A DNA stretch of 64,000 bases from assembly GCF_008831285.2 (NCBI RefSeq), contig NC_045145.1, positions 2,830,723 through 2,894,722 of the forward strand, given 5' to 3'. The notes beneath the pieces were generated by a model. It was not told where the DNA came from, ran no database searches, and saw only the letters and a list, made by a program, of their open reading frames with translations. Position numbers and translations under genes: made by a program. This stretch comes from Nymphaea colorata (taxonomy: Eukaryota > Streptophyta > Magnoliopsida > Nymphaeales > Nymphaeaceae). Below, piece after piece: positions 1 through 10,700 of the stretch. Position 1 is the first letter of the stretch. Each line of letters begins with the position of its first letter.

Positions 1-126
1 AAATATTGATGAGGTCAAGGCCAAAGAAGGAGACATGTTTAACATCAGCAATATGGAAGATGTTCAAGTTAGTGGAAATACATCAATGGTAATCATAGCT
101 AAACGATGACTTAAAAATTTTTTCCA

Positions 127-335
127 TGTAGGTAAGGGATTAAGCCTGCAACGCAACTCAAGGGCAACCCATGTATGTAAAGGGTTAAACCTGTGATGCA
201 AGCCAAAACAACCCACTCAAGTAAGGGGTCAAACCAGAACTCAATCTTGCTAAACCCGTGCAAGTAAATGGTTAAACCTACAACAAGCTCAAACAACTCA
301 TTCAGGTAAGGGGTTAATCCTGAAATGCTACTCCA
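127..335. repeat. Tandem repeat, about 44-bp unit, five degenerate copies
   Basis: The motif GTAAGGGGTTAAACCTG recurs near 131, 178, 222, 265 and 307, a spacing of 42-47 bp. Read on the minus strand the units give a repeating peptide resembling GLTPYLHG, but the frame has no other coding sign, so I treat it as a non-coding minisatellite. Confidence 0.7.
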
Positions 336-3300
336 AACATGTTTTTGTTTGAAAAATCTCGGGTGCTTATCTTTGCCACTAAGCGCAGTGTGTGCCAACT
401 TAGTAACAAAAAGGGTCATTTGTTATCATCTAAATTTTTTTCAAAAGCCTGTATTCCATTTTACTCAAACAAAATTCTCAATTATTTAATCCATTTTTAC
501 AATGATTTGGATCTAATTTTGGACCTTGAACCCAAGCTCAACTAAAAACAAACTTTTAAATCCACACTCAAATTCAAATCTGGACAAATTTTTTATATCC
601 ATATCCAAGTCCAATTCATGACCTCTCGATCCAAAACAGATCTCCAGACCCTTACTTGAGTCCAACTCAAAGATTTAAATCCAACATCCAATTTTAAACT
701 AATATTTGGATCTAAATCCAAGTTCTAGATCTAAAATGCACACCTTGATCCGAAATATGAGGCCAAAGTCCGTAATTGAACCCCACCAATGAAATGAAGT
801 CCAAACTAGGAAAACAGGCTCATCAAGCTACTCTTAGATCCAAAACCAAAGTTTGGATCCAAAACAAGAATTTCAACTAAAAATCTAAAATCAAGGCCAA
901 AATAACAAATTTTGATACTATCAAGCACCGGCCGCACATGCACAAACCTTCCCTTTGTTTTGCATCTCAATCTTGCACCAAAAATATGTTTTGAACCTAA
1001 ACTGCGTATCTAATCCTTGATCTGAGCCTCCAGCGTCGACTAGAATGCATTGGCAACCAAGCGAATCCGATCTAGATCTAAAATGAGCCCGGAATCGCTT
1101 GAAATGAAGTCGGCCATGTTTGTAACAAAACACCATTTTGCCTTTTTAAAATATGCATTTTAAAAAACAACTTTTATGTTTTTTTTTTTATGTGTGGGAC
1201 CCCTTGAAAGCCAGGGAGGTGAAAGCCACCCCTTATTGGTCTAAAATGAACCAATAATGGGGCATTTCGGCTCCTTTCCCGCGTGCCCTGCACTCTGTCA
1301 GGCGCTTGGCTGAGCAGCGTACGGCCAGGTTGTTGTCGCGCTAGGAGCTATCGCCTAGCCTTAGTGCGCACGGGGCCAATCACTGCCCCGCACGCGTGGG
1401 CCGTGCCGAGGTAGGTTCTGTGCAATGCGCAAGCCCCTTTTAGCCAAAAAATGCCCCCTTGGGGGTGGTTTTGGTCTATTGGGTGCGCACTATCCCTACC
1501 CATACGCCTAAAGGGGTGTTTCCAGAGTTAAGGGCCAATCCCATTTGGTTAAGATTTATTTAAAAAATAAATAAAATAATTCAAAAATACTTGAAATTCG
1601 CAAGAAAATATTGTTGAATTAAAAAAAAAATCACATTCTAAGTTTTGGCTCCAAAACTCTTGATAAATATCCCTCAAAATCTTTTCTCTTGGGCTTGAGC
1701 TAACCTTTGGAAAACGTCTAGTGTTTTTTCATTTGAAAACTTAGTTTTTCCTTAGTTTTCTCTTCATATATCTCTTCTTCTCCAACCTTGGGAGCAAGCT
1801 TCTCCAACTTCCACTATTCAAGGGATTACGATGAGACCTCTTAGGAAGACATCCTCAACATCTTGGAGCTTCATTCAAGGAAACTTTAGGATCATCCGGA
1901 GAATGAGACTCATTTTCTAAAATCATTTTCATTAGAGGTATATAGTCATTATTTCATTTTTATTTCTTTTCATTTCCATTTGCCATGTCCCTATGGCCAT
2001 GCAAGATAGTTCTAAACATCTCCTATCCGGAGTCAAGAGCAACGCTTGAATGTACCAAGGGTATGAAAAAGGCGAAATAAATTTCATTTCTCCATTTATT
2101 TTCAAAACATACTTCTTTCATTTCTTTGCTCATAAAAGATGATATTCATGGATGGTAGACTTATTTTTTTTATTAATATATGAATGAACAGTAAGAATGA
2201 GTTTTTCGATTGGGATTCCTTTATTATTATGTTGATTTTTTAGGTTGGAAATTATCTAACTCGAGAAAACCCCTCACGAATGCGTGCATGTTAAAGTGCA
2301 TCTTCATGACATTCTTATGTTTAGTGTTTCGTTTAATCATCTCGTTAGGGATCCCAATGAGAGTTTTCTTATGTTATTAACTTTTCGTTTCATGTGCGTT
2401 TGACTTTCTTCCATATCTAATGGTGGGAGAAATAAAGTTCCTCATAATAGATGAAATGATTATTGTTTTATGCTTATTTGGAATCATGTTTTCAAAGGAA
2501 TTTCGAAAATAAGAACCCTCTTCAATGAAGCCTTGGAAACTTAGTTTAGGCTCTTGCATGAACCCAATTTCTTCTCTGGCCTACATAGAAAAATCGAAGT
2601 TAGATATGCTCTAAGTTACCTCTTGATTTTAATTTTCATAAATGCATTATGCATATATACATGTTATATACATATACATACACATGAATACATCTCTTTA
2701 TCCTCATCTCTCTATGATTTAACATATTCATTTATAAATTTTCATATACATATATATAAATAAATATATATATGTATTCCACTTTCTCTCTCTAAAATAT
2801 TGTCTCTCTCTAAAATCTTCTTTTTTCTCTCTCTCTTTCTCTTAAATTTAAGACCTTCCTTTTATAAATTTTCATATCCATAAGTTTATACAATTATACA
2901 CACACACTTCCTTCTTTCACATTTTTAAAATTTTCTTTCTTCCTTTTCAAAATTTCTTTCTTTTTCTCCCTGTTCCACTTGGCTTAATATCTTTGTTTTT
3001 TTTTTCTTTTCTTTCTTCTTTTCTTTCGAATATTTCTTTTCTAAGATCTAAGATTTTAGTTTTTATTTATTGATTTTATTAAGACCAAAACTAAAGTAAT
3101 GATCCAATATTGGAATCATTTTTTATAGTTTACAACTTTATTTTACTTTCAAATTTTTTTCCCTTTTACGAGAATATTTAGGACAAATATGTAAATAAAT
3201 TTAGATGTATATAATGATAGAGATATCCTTAGATGAATGATATAGTAGGAATGAATAATTTACTTTTAATCGTATAGAACTAACACATCATGCATTCACG

Positions 3301-3700
3301 TTCACTTATAAAATTCACGAATGATCACAAGCACTTCTTTAAAAAAACTTAAGCAAAGTGAGATTGAGCTCTACCTAAGTAGTAGCCGAAATAGTGCAAA
3401 ATCTTAAACCTACTTAAGTTCTTAAGAAAACACTAAATCGATTTCGAAAAAAGATATTCAAAATACCCATATTATCTTCCAAAGATTTCCAAATAATATT
3501 TGCAAAGGTTTCTTTATTTAAAAATCTATTAAATCAAAATGGTTTATATTCTCAAATGATCCTTCAAAATTTTCTCATCCAAAAGTTTGAAACTATAAAT
3601 CTTCAACATTATTTTCAAGCACCACAATACATTTAGAATGAAAAACATGTTTAAGTAAAAATGAAATGCATCGAGAATAAGCCTAACCCTTGCATTGGTT
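336..3700. other. Intergenic stretch with no recognisable gene
   Basis: About 480-900 is a low-complexity run of AAATCCAA/GGATCCAAA words. About 1190-1540 is clearly more GC-rich than its surroundings and is followed by T-rich sequence, which could be part of an old LTR, but no paired copy, PBS or TSD was found. About 2640-3060 is a pyrimidine- and TA-rich tract. No open frame here resembles a known family. Confidence 0.5.
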
Positions 3701-3764
3701 ACTCCTAGTAAAGACACCAGGAATGACCAATCCTCTTACTAACACAGGTGAGTCCATTTTCCTC

Positions 3765-4430
3765 TCATTTCAAAAATAAAACTTTATATTTCTGAAAGCA
3801 CTCCAAAAACAAAAATAAATTTTGAGATGCAAATAGCTTCCCACCTCTTCCCATTGAATTCAACAAAGTCTTGTATATAACCAAATTGGGCATCACTCCT
3901 AGATTATTCATCTCTTTGCATGTCTTCAAAGCTCTATCTAAATTCCTAGACATTCCATGAACTCAAATCAATGTCAAATAGCCACCCCATCAAATTTTCA
4001 ATTCTCCTTCCCGGAGCAACCATACAAGCTCATGACAATCTCTACATTGCCAATTCTTCGATATCAATCATGTGGAATAAGTGAAACCATCAAGAGAACA
4101 ACCGAAATCACTCATCTTCTCAAACTACTCAATGGCCTTATAGCAAAGCTAATAATGGTGGAGAAAGTGATACCATCAGGCATAATTTTCTTATCCACCA
4201 TCCCTTGAAGAAACTCTCCTACCTTATCCACTACTTACGCTTTCTGTAAGCCTTCAAAGTGATATTGTACAATATGATCTCATTCTTGATCTTGAGTTTC
4301 TTCTAGAAGTATCTGACAACAAGTAATGTTGTATGACAGTTGTCGATATTGTTAAAGACAAGCATAGTCTCATTCTCAAACATATTTTTCCCTGTGAGAT
4401 ATGAAAGGACTTGTTGGGAAACCATGTCTT
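3765..4430 (-). pseudogene. P-type PPR protein fragment (SVR7/P67-like), decayed
   Basis: Read right to left, the minus strand gives consecutive PPR-like segments: KLKIKNEIILYNITLKAYRK, then MVDKKIMPDGITFSTIIS, then MSRNLDRALKTCKEMNNLGV followed by MPNLVIYKTLLNSMGRGGK. These are typical helix pairs of P-class pentatricopeptide proteins, which bind organellar RNA, and the wording recalls the SVR7/P67 group of chloroplast proteins (from memory of the family). Several stops and frameshifts lie between the segments, and there is no start, transit peptide or C-terminus. It is best seen as a broken gene copy. The family is fairly secure; the subgroup is an inference. Confidence 0.65.
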
Positions 4431-4524
4431 ATCCTACTGTCATAAATCTTCATTGCAATGAGAGCTTTAGGAGCATCAACTGCTTGCAAAGCAATGTTAA
4501 ATCAATGCTAGCAATTTATTGCAA

Positions 4525-4680
4525 CATGGTTGGCTTTGTTGCAAATTTGCTTCTTTATGAGGATTTGAGGCATGCTTGCTGCTTTCTAATCAGATTTGTC
4601 TTATGTGTTTCTAATCATATTGTTCCTACTTGTGTAATTCCTCTTCTTGTATAGTTAAAACTCTGTTTATGGTTGTGATT
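4525..4680. repeat. Direct repeat, copy 1 of 2
   Basis: This stretch (GGTTGGCTTTGTTGCAAATT onward, through GAGGCATG and CTTGTGTGTTT-like words) is a diverged direct copy of about 5600-5765. The second copy lies at the 5' side of the minus-strand Copia gag debris, so both may be pieces of the same retroelement family. Confidence 0.5.
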
Positions 4681-4779
4681 GTAATACTGTTGTCGGTTAT
4701 TTGATCATTGAATTGTGAAGGCAACACTGTAATTTGTTCTTGTCTTGATGCATGAAGAGTTTGCATAATCTCATGATCC

Positions 4780-5813
4780 TATAGAGAAGAACAACTTTTA
4801 TGTATGGTGTGGTGATGACCTAAGCATGGTGTGACAAAGACTTCGTATTCACTTCTCAAACCATTCAATTTCCAGAGAACTTCATTCTAATCCAATATTG
4901 GCTTCTCGATGACAACCGACTTATCACAGATGGATTTGGATTCCTTTATATATTTAGTCATCGCCAAGTCTTTTTACAATGAAGTTATGACTTTGGTATG
5001 TCAGATGAACTCACGTTCCCTAGACCCGTGAACAAATGTAGTAATTAGAGCATCCAAAACCCCTTCTAAGTACTCAATTTGGACAACCAGGCCAAGAACC
5101 TCTTTTGATAAGGCTCAAATGATCCACCAAAGAAGGATGCCATATTTTCTCTATGTTGTGAAGTCTGGATTCACTACCAACTCTTTATTTTTTGTTATGG
5201 TCTTGAATGATTGAGAGTATTCTCCATTAAGAAATCCAACCATGCCTTGGCTTTCGATTAAGTTAATAAAGTGTATGTTCCATAACAAAAAATTTGGTGT
5301 AGCAAGAAGTTGGTGTGATTCAATTTTAGTAAGACAAAGTTTGTGATATTAAGATGAAAGGGATATGGGTACTTAGCATGTGAGGATGGCATGCTTCACA
5401 CTGGACAACAAACAAACTAAGGAGATAGGACAACAACTAACTCGTGCCCTTGCTACCAAGAGACCACCAAAGATCTCAATTCTTCTCAAGACCATTGCTT
5501 TTATACCATAAGAAAAAACCATGATCCAAGGAAAAAAATGGACAAAAGAAATGTTTACATGTTCACCTACATCCACAACAACTCTTTCTCTTAAGTCAGA
5601 TGGTTGGGTTTGTTGCAAATTTGACACACTACTCTTTTGTGATATTTGAGGCATGTTTATTGTTTTCTTAACAGAATTGTCTTGTGTGTTTTTGCTCACA
5701 TTGTTGTCTAGTTGTCTAAAGTCACTTCTTGTAGAGTTATTTTTTTCTATGGTTGTCATTGAGTTGCAACTAGTATAAGGACATGATTTATAATCAATAT
5801 TTTCCATATTCAT
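4780..5813 (-). pseudogene. Copia-type gag (UBN2-like) remnant
   Basis: On the minus strand about 5350 to 4800 reads as a broken UBN2-type Copia gag. The recognisable order is a NFLLWNIHFINLIESQGMVGFL-like segment, ALSKEVLGLVVQIEYLEGVLDALI, HGSREREF, an AMTKYIKESKSICDK-like segment and LNGLRSEYEVFVT. Gag forms the particle that packages retroelement RNA. The frame is interrupted by stops and frameshifts. Just upstream on the same strand, 5373-5813 is open for 146 codons (asparagine- and serine-rich) with no recognised domain. A possible minus-strand tRNA-like primer site (TTATCAAAGCC) occurs near 6705 but is too weak to define the element's edge. Confidence 0.55.
5600..5765. repeat. Direct repeat, copy 2 of 2
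   Basis: Diverged direct copy of 4525-4680, starting GGTTGGGTTTGTTGCAAATT. The copies are about 1.08 kb apart. Confidence 0.5.
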
Positions 5814-5829
5814 CTCCTTAATTTTCTAT

Positions 5830-6960
5830 CCTATTTAGATTGAGGGAAGGTGAGAGAAAGAATTAAAAAGAAAGACATCTAATGTGTTGGATGACTAATT
5901 AAGAGAAGGAAATGAGAATGAAAAATTATGCTTGGATACAAAAGGAAGGAAAGGAGTGGGAAATAAAGGGATGGACTAACTAGTGTATTTCCAAGCCATC
6001 CAAGAAAATGGAGATAATGTAAGTGAAAAGAAATCCCACTCGTTCCATTCCAATTCTTTTCTTTCTGTCCCCATCATTAATCCTTCACTTCCTTTCTTTT
6101 CATTTCCTTCCATCGGTATCTTCTCCCTTTTTCCATTCAAACATGCTATCAGTACTGATTTTACATTTTGAGAAGGCAAGTTTATTTTGCCATTGGTGTC
6201 TCAACAACACTGCATATAGACTTTATTCATCTTGAGCTAATTGGTTCCATCTTTCATCTTGCCTTTATCAGAACCAATTGAATCAACATGAATATCTTTG
6301 TTTTGAATGCCTTCTTTGTTTCCTTTATTGGCCCTAGGCTTATCACCATGTGCACCTTAGCCTCCTTCATGTTTAGCCGAGCTATTGCATCTTACAATTG
6401 TTCTATCACTTGGTCTAGTTACTGATTGGTTCATGTATTGTAGCTTTCAAAGGTTTTTCTGACCTCATTGATTGACTAATTTGAAGAGCCGATATTAGTC
6501 AAAGTTTGCTGATGATCTCACAAAAATAGTAAGTTGGGCCTCTAGTCCATGAGTTCATCACCTATCTCTTTCCCAATCATTTGGGGGCCTTCAGCCAAAG
6601 ACGCAATTCATTTCCAGCCATGGTACTTAGAATAGGAGCACATTGCCGGTTCACTTGACATTGACTAAATTTCCATACTCCACCTTGGTGGATCAACTTG
6701 GCTTTGATAACATTCCATGAGCCAAAAATTTTAACTTGTGTGGCACCTGAGAGGAAGACAAGGCAAACATTAGTATCTATTTGTGGAAGTGACTCACAAA
6801 TGGAGAACCCTTATGGGCAAACAATCAAAAGAGAGTGAAGGAAGCAAGGGAGCAAGAGAACCAATTGAGAACTTCAAAATATAACTTTATTAAACAAGAA
6901 GAAAGAGTAGTCCTATGCACAAAAGTCTCTAAGGATTCAAGTGAGCAAAAGGTCAAAGTG
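5830..6960. other. Degenerate repeat-derived sequence, no gene supported
   Basis: Short open frames overlap on both strands with low-complexity composition. On the minus strand 6150-6350 has a hydrophilic K/G/D-rich stretch that could be more gag debris. Nothing firm can be assigned. Confidence 0.35.
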
Positions 6961-6964
6961 AAGC

Positions 6965-7140
6965 TAGTAGCATAGCCACATTGTGGCTGTTGTGGGCACC
7001 TGCCCACACCAATCCAGTTTATTTAGATATTGATTCTTCACTATTTTTTTTTTGTACTTTTTCTACATGGGGCTGCACCTAAAAGTTTGAAATTTAAAAT
7101 AATGATATCCCTTAGCTAGAAATTATTTACTTTGCCACTT
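6965..7140 (-). mobile_element. hAT-type MITE, CAGTGG family, copy 1
   Basis: A 176-bp non-coding element. Its ends are degenerate inverted repeats (TAGTAGCATAGC and, on the other strand, AAGTGGCAAAGT). Flanks AGTGAAGC (6957-6964) and AGTGGAGC (7141-7148) match at 7 of 8 bases, as expected for an old 8-bp hAT target duplication. The inside (GTGGGCACCTGCCCACACC) is shared, in opposite orientation, with the copy near 62045. Confidence 0.7.
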
Positions 7141-7501
7141 AGTGGAGCTGTCTTCATTTTAATCCATTATAGGCAGAAAAGAATGTCCTGTGACTGCACA
7201 TATAATTATGAGGCCATGGGCTTTAATTGGACTATTAAAAGAGCTGATTGTGAGAAAAAAATGTCAATATGTGACAGTAGGGTAAGTCGGTAGTTGTTAG
7301 GATCTAATTCTCTTGTATATTGAGACAAGCAACACAAATTAATACGCAACAGTATTTCATCTTTACATCAAGCAAGCAAAGCTGTTCTTTCTTTCCCAAA
7401 AGCCCGTTTGACAATTCGAAACAGAACTTTCACGAGTGTAGTCCATCCAGCCAGCAGCCATAAAGGGAAATTTTTGAATGATGATGCTTGAATGTTATTC
7501 C

Positions 7502-7513
7502 CCGTTTCAACGG
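7502..7513. promoter_or_regulatory. Palindromic pair of MSA (MYB3R) core motifs upstream of the kinesin
   Basis: CCGTTTCAACGG holds the AACGG core of the mitosis-specific activator element on both strands, two bases apart, about 265 bp before the kinesin ATG. Plant cytokinetic genes, including several kinesins, are known to be switched on at G2/M by MYB3R factors through such cores. The flanks match the longer MSA consensus only partly, so function is inferred from position and gene class. Confidence 0.45.
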
Positions 7514-7708
7514 TCGAAAAACTTTTGGCTCTCAGCGACCACACTACTACACTATGGTGGCCCACTCAGTGTGTATCCACTTGGTTGTGTGTAATTTCCC
7601 TTCACCGGCGAGGGCTCTTCAGTAAATTCGTGCGCATTCAAAAAATCCTCTTCCACTTCAAATTCAGACAAAGTCAGCTGAAAGCTTCGATCGAGTGCAC
7701 CTCTCCCC

Positions 7709-7713
<5 letters not shown>

Positions 7714-7769
<56 letters not shown>
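7714..7769 (+). repeat. (CT)n microsatellite in the kinesin 5' leader
   Basis: An almost pure CT run of about 56 bp ends nine bases before the kinesin ATG at 7778. CT-rich leaders are common in plant 5' UTRs. Confidence 0.9.
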
Positions 7770-7770
<1 letters not shown>

Positions 7771-7777
7771 CTGTAGA

Positions 7778-10700
7778 ATGAAGAGCTCCAGAAGGAATCA
7801 TGAGGAAGGTCTCCTACGTGAGATCACTAACCCTCTCCAGAACTCCAAATCCATGGAAGCAGGACCCCTGTCCAGCGTCGGGAAGGCGATAACCAAGAAT
7901 CCGAGCAAACAGAGCAAGAATTCCCCGATAACCAAGAATCCGGGCAAAAAAAGCAAGAATTCCCATAAATCTGGCAGGGAAAATGTTCCACCATCGGATT
8001 TGAATGTACCTCCCAGTGCGGCCGTATTGCCTTCTCCCATGGAAACTATCCAGGAATGCGATCCGAGAAACAAACCTGCGATTTCGGCTACACCGGACGT
8101 TCAGGTACCGTAACCCCAGAATGCCTGCCACTCGAATACTGGAATATTCTGTCAGTGACATTCGATTTTTTTTTTTTGAAGGTCGCGGTCCGGATTCGGC
8201 CGTTAAATGACCACGAGGAATCAGGTGGTCGAGCTGTGAGAAAAGTTTCTTCAGATTCACTTTGTATTGGTGACAAAACCCTCGTATTTGACTCTGTTTT
8301 TGACTCGGATGCGACCCAGGTTTGTTGGTTGCCTTTGAACAGACCTGCAGATGAAGTTAGTTTGTTCTACTTTTCCATTTTTTCATGAGGAGATTCATTA
8401 GGCTTCTTTTCCAGGAAGATGTTTTCCGTCAAGTTGGTGCTCCGCTGGTGAAAAACAGCTTGGCTGGGTTCAACACGACTTTGCTGCTTTATGGGCAGGT
8501 ACTTAAACTCTTTAACTCCCAACCATGCTGGAAGTCCTCTCCTGCAACTGAGTTTTCCCTTTCAATTGATTTTATTAGACAGGGAGCGGGAAGACATACA
8601 CCATATGGGGTCCACAGTCTGCAATTATTTGCGACAGCGTTGTCAATAATCTCCATCGTGGCATTGCTCCCCGTTTCTTTGAGATGCTCTTTTCGGAGAT
8701 TCAGAAGGTAATACTTTTGCTTACTTTTTTTTTTTCTGACGTTTTGGTTCGGACAAGAAAAGAAGGAATCAGGTGGAATTATTATTTTGTCTTGTCGTTT
8801 TACTCTATCAGGAGAAGGAAAATTGTGGGGATAAACAACTGAGTTATCAATGCCGCTGTTCATTTCTTGAGGTAAGGTCGTCGTCGTGTGGCATTTTCCC
8901 TCATGCGGATACATCTCATACAAAAATGGCCTTTCAGGTTTACAATGAACAGATTACTGATCTGCTGGATCCAACTAAGAGAAACCTACAGGTACAGATT
9001 TTGTTTTTGCTTGTGAACAAGCCAGCTTCTAGTACAGGGAATTTTGTTTGGATGCTTCATTCTTTTAGTGATTTACTTGTTTCATACTGGGGTTTCCTTC
9101 TATCGCCAGTTCAAGGAAGATGTGAAAAATGGAGTCTACGTTGAGAACCTTACTGAAGATTCTGTCATGAACATGGATGATGTAAACAATATTTTGATCA
9201 AGGTACCTTCTTTGTGTTTTGACCTTTTTGGAGGTTGAGCTCTATCTAAGCAATTGCTTGTGTATCTAGTTTCAGTTTCTGGAAGAGGTGCGCAGGAATT
9301 TTGCAATTGGTTATATATTTAGAGGAATTTCCTTCATTTTCTGAGCTTGATGTAAAGTTGTAAACTCCATTGTTATCATAACAATTACACTCGCTCATTT
9401 GGTTAGAGGCTCTGCATAAATGAGCTGATGCAAAACATAGCTGTTCGGGTGAGGTCAACCCATATAGGCTCAATAAAGTATACTACAGAATTAATGATAT
9501 ATATGCAGGCATTTATCTCATCATATACTATGTGTACTCCATATATGCATATCATATTATCTATTATACTACACACTAGTGCACATGCCCACATTGTGCT
9601 ATATGTGGCTGATATAATAATGCACTGTGCATTCACATACTAGAAAATACTTCAAAAATAATCTAAAGAATAGGCCAGCTTGCTTTTCAACTTATCTGTC
9701 AGCTCTGTTTGATGAAGGTGGACATGTTATTCTGATGAAAGTCATGAAACAATAACGCTTAAATTTTTTAAAGGCCAGCTTGATGCTGTAAACTGTGAAG
9801 TGTGTAAATTAATGTGCATCAGTCAGAAAAAAAAGCACAAAAAGACATGAAAGCTGAAAAATGGAAAAATATTTCCTATGGAAAAGCATGAATTGCATAG
9901 ACATAAGTTACATAAAAGCATTGTCACAAATATCGTTTACGGGTGTAACACAGTGAGGTTTTTCTTGTTATAATCTATGTCACATGGACGCGGTTAAAGA
10001 TGCCGCGTACCCGTGTCGACTCGCCGACACGGGACTCGGCTAGGACACGGCAAAAAATAAAAAATAAAAATTTAATATTTTTTTTTCATTTTATCAATTT
10101 TTTGTGATGCATCCAATTATTTCCATGAACAATCCTTTCAAATATTCAGTACTTTTGTGATAAAACACATTTTCTCACAAGATTGTAAGAGTGAACTATT
10201 AATTTAATGTTTTTTTTAATCTTATCATTTTTTAGAATATTTAATGTAGCCGTGTCCGTGTATCCAAAAATTTTGAAAATTGCCGTATCCGCACCCGTAT
10301 CCCCGTATCCGCACCCGTATCGCATCCGCACCCGTGTGACATAGGTTATAATACAGCAAATTATTTTTTTAGGAAAGTTTGAACAAATTTTAAAAAAGTT
10401 AAAAAATAAAATAAAATGTGAAAATAAAAATTTAGTAACTAAAAAAATGTAAAAACAGTGAAAAAACTGGAAAAGACAAAACATGAAAAATGAAAAAGTG
10501 AAAAAACATGTCTTTCTTGTTTTTTCCGTTTTGGATATTTTTTGTCAAAAAGTAATGTGCTTTTTCCCATTGTTTTGGATGACTTGTTTTAACTGATTTC
10601 TCATGTTTTTTTTTTTTTGAAAAAAACATGTCTTCTGTGACACTACATAAAAGTTAAAAGTGACCAACATGAAATGCATTGCTGACCATACATAGTAATC

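Noticed and set aside
1180-1560. GC-rich block as a CpG island or promoter
   Set aside because: No gene follows on either strand; it looks more like part of an old repeat, but that could not be shown either.
6690-6720. Minus-strand primer site of a Copia element
   Set aside because: TTATCAAAGCC is similar to the iMet site, but the preceding bases do not end in CA and no LTR pair was found.
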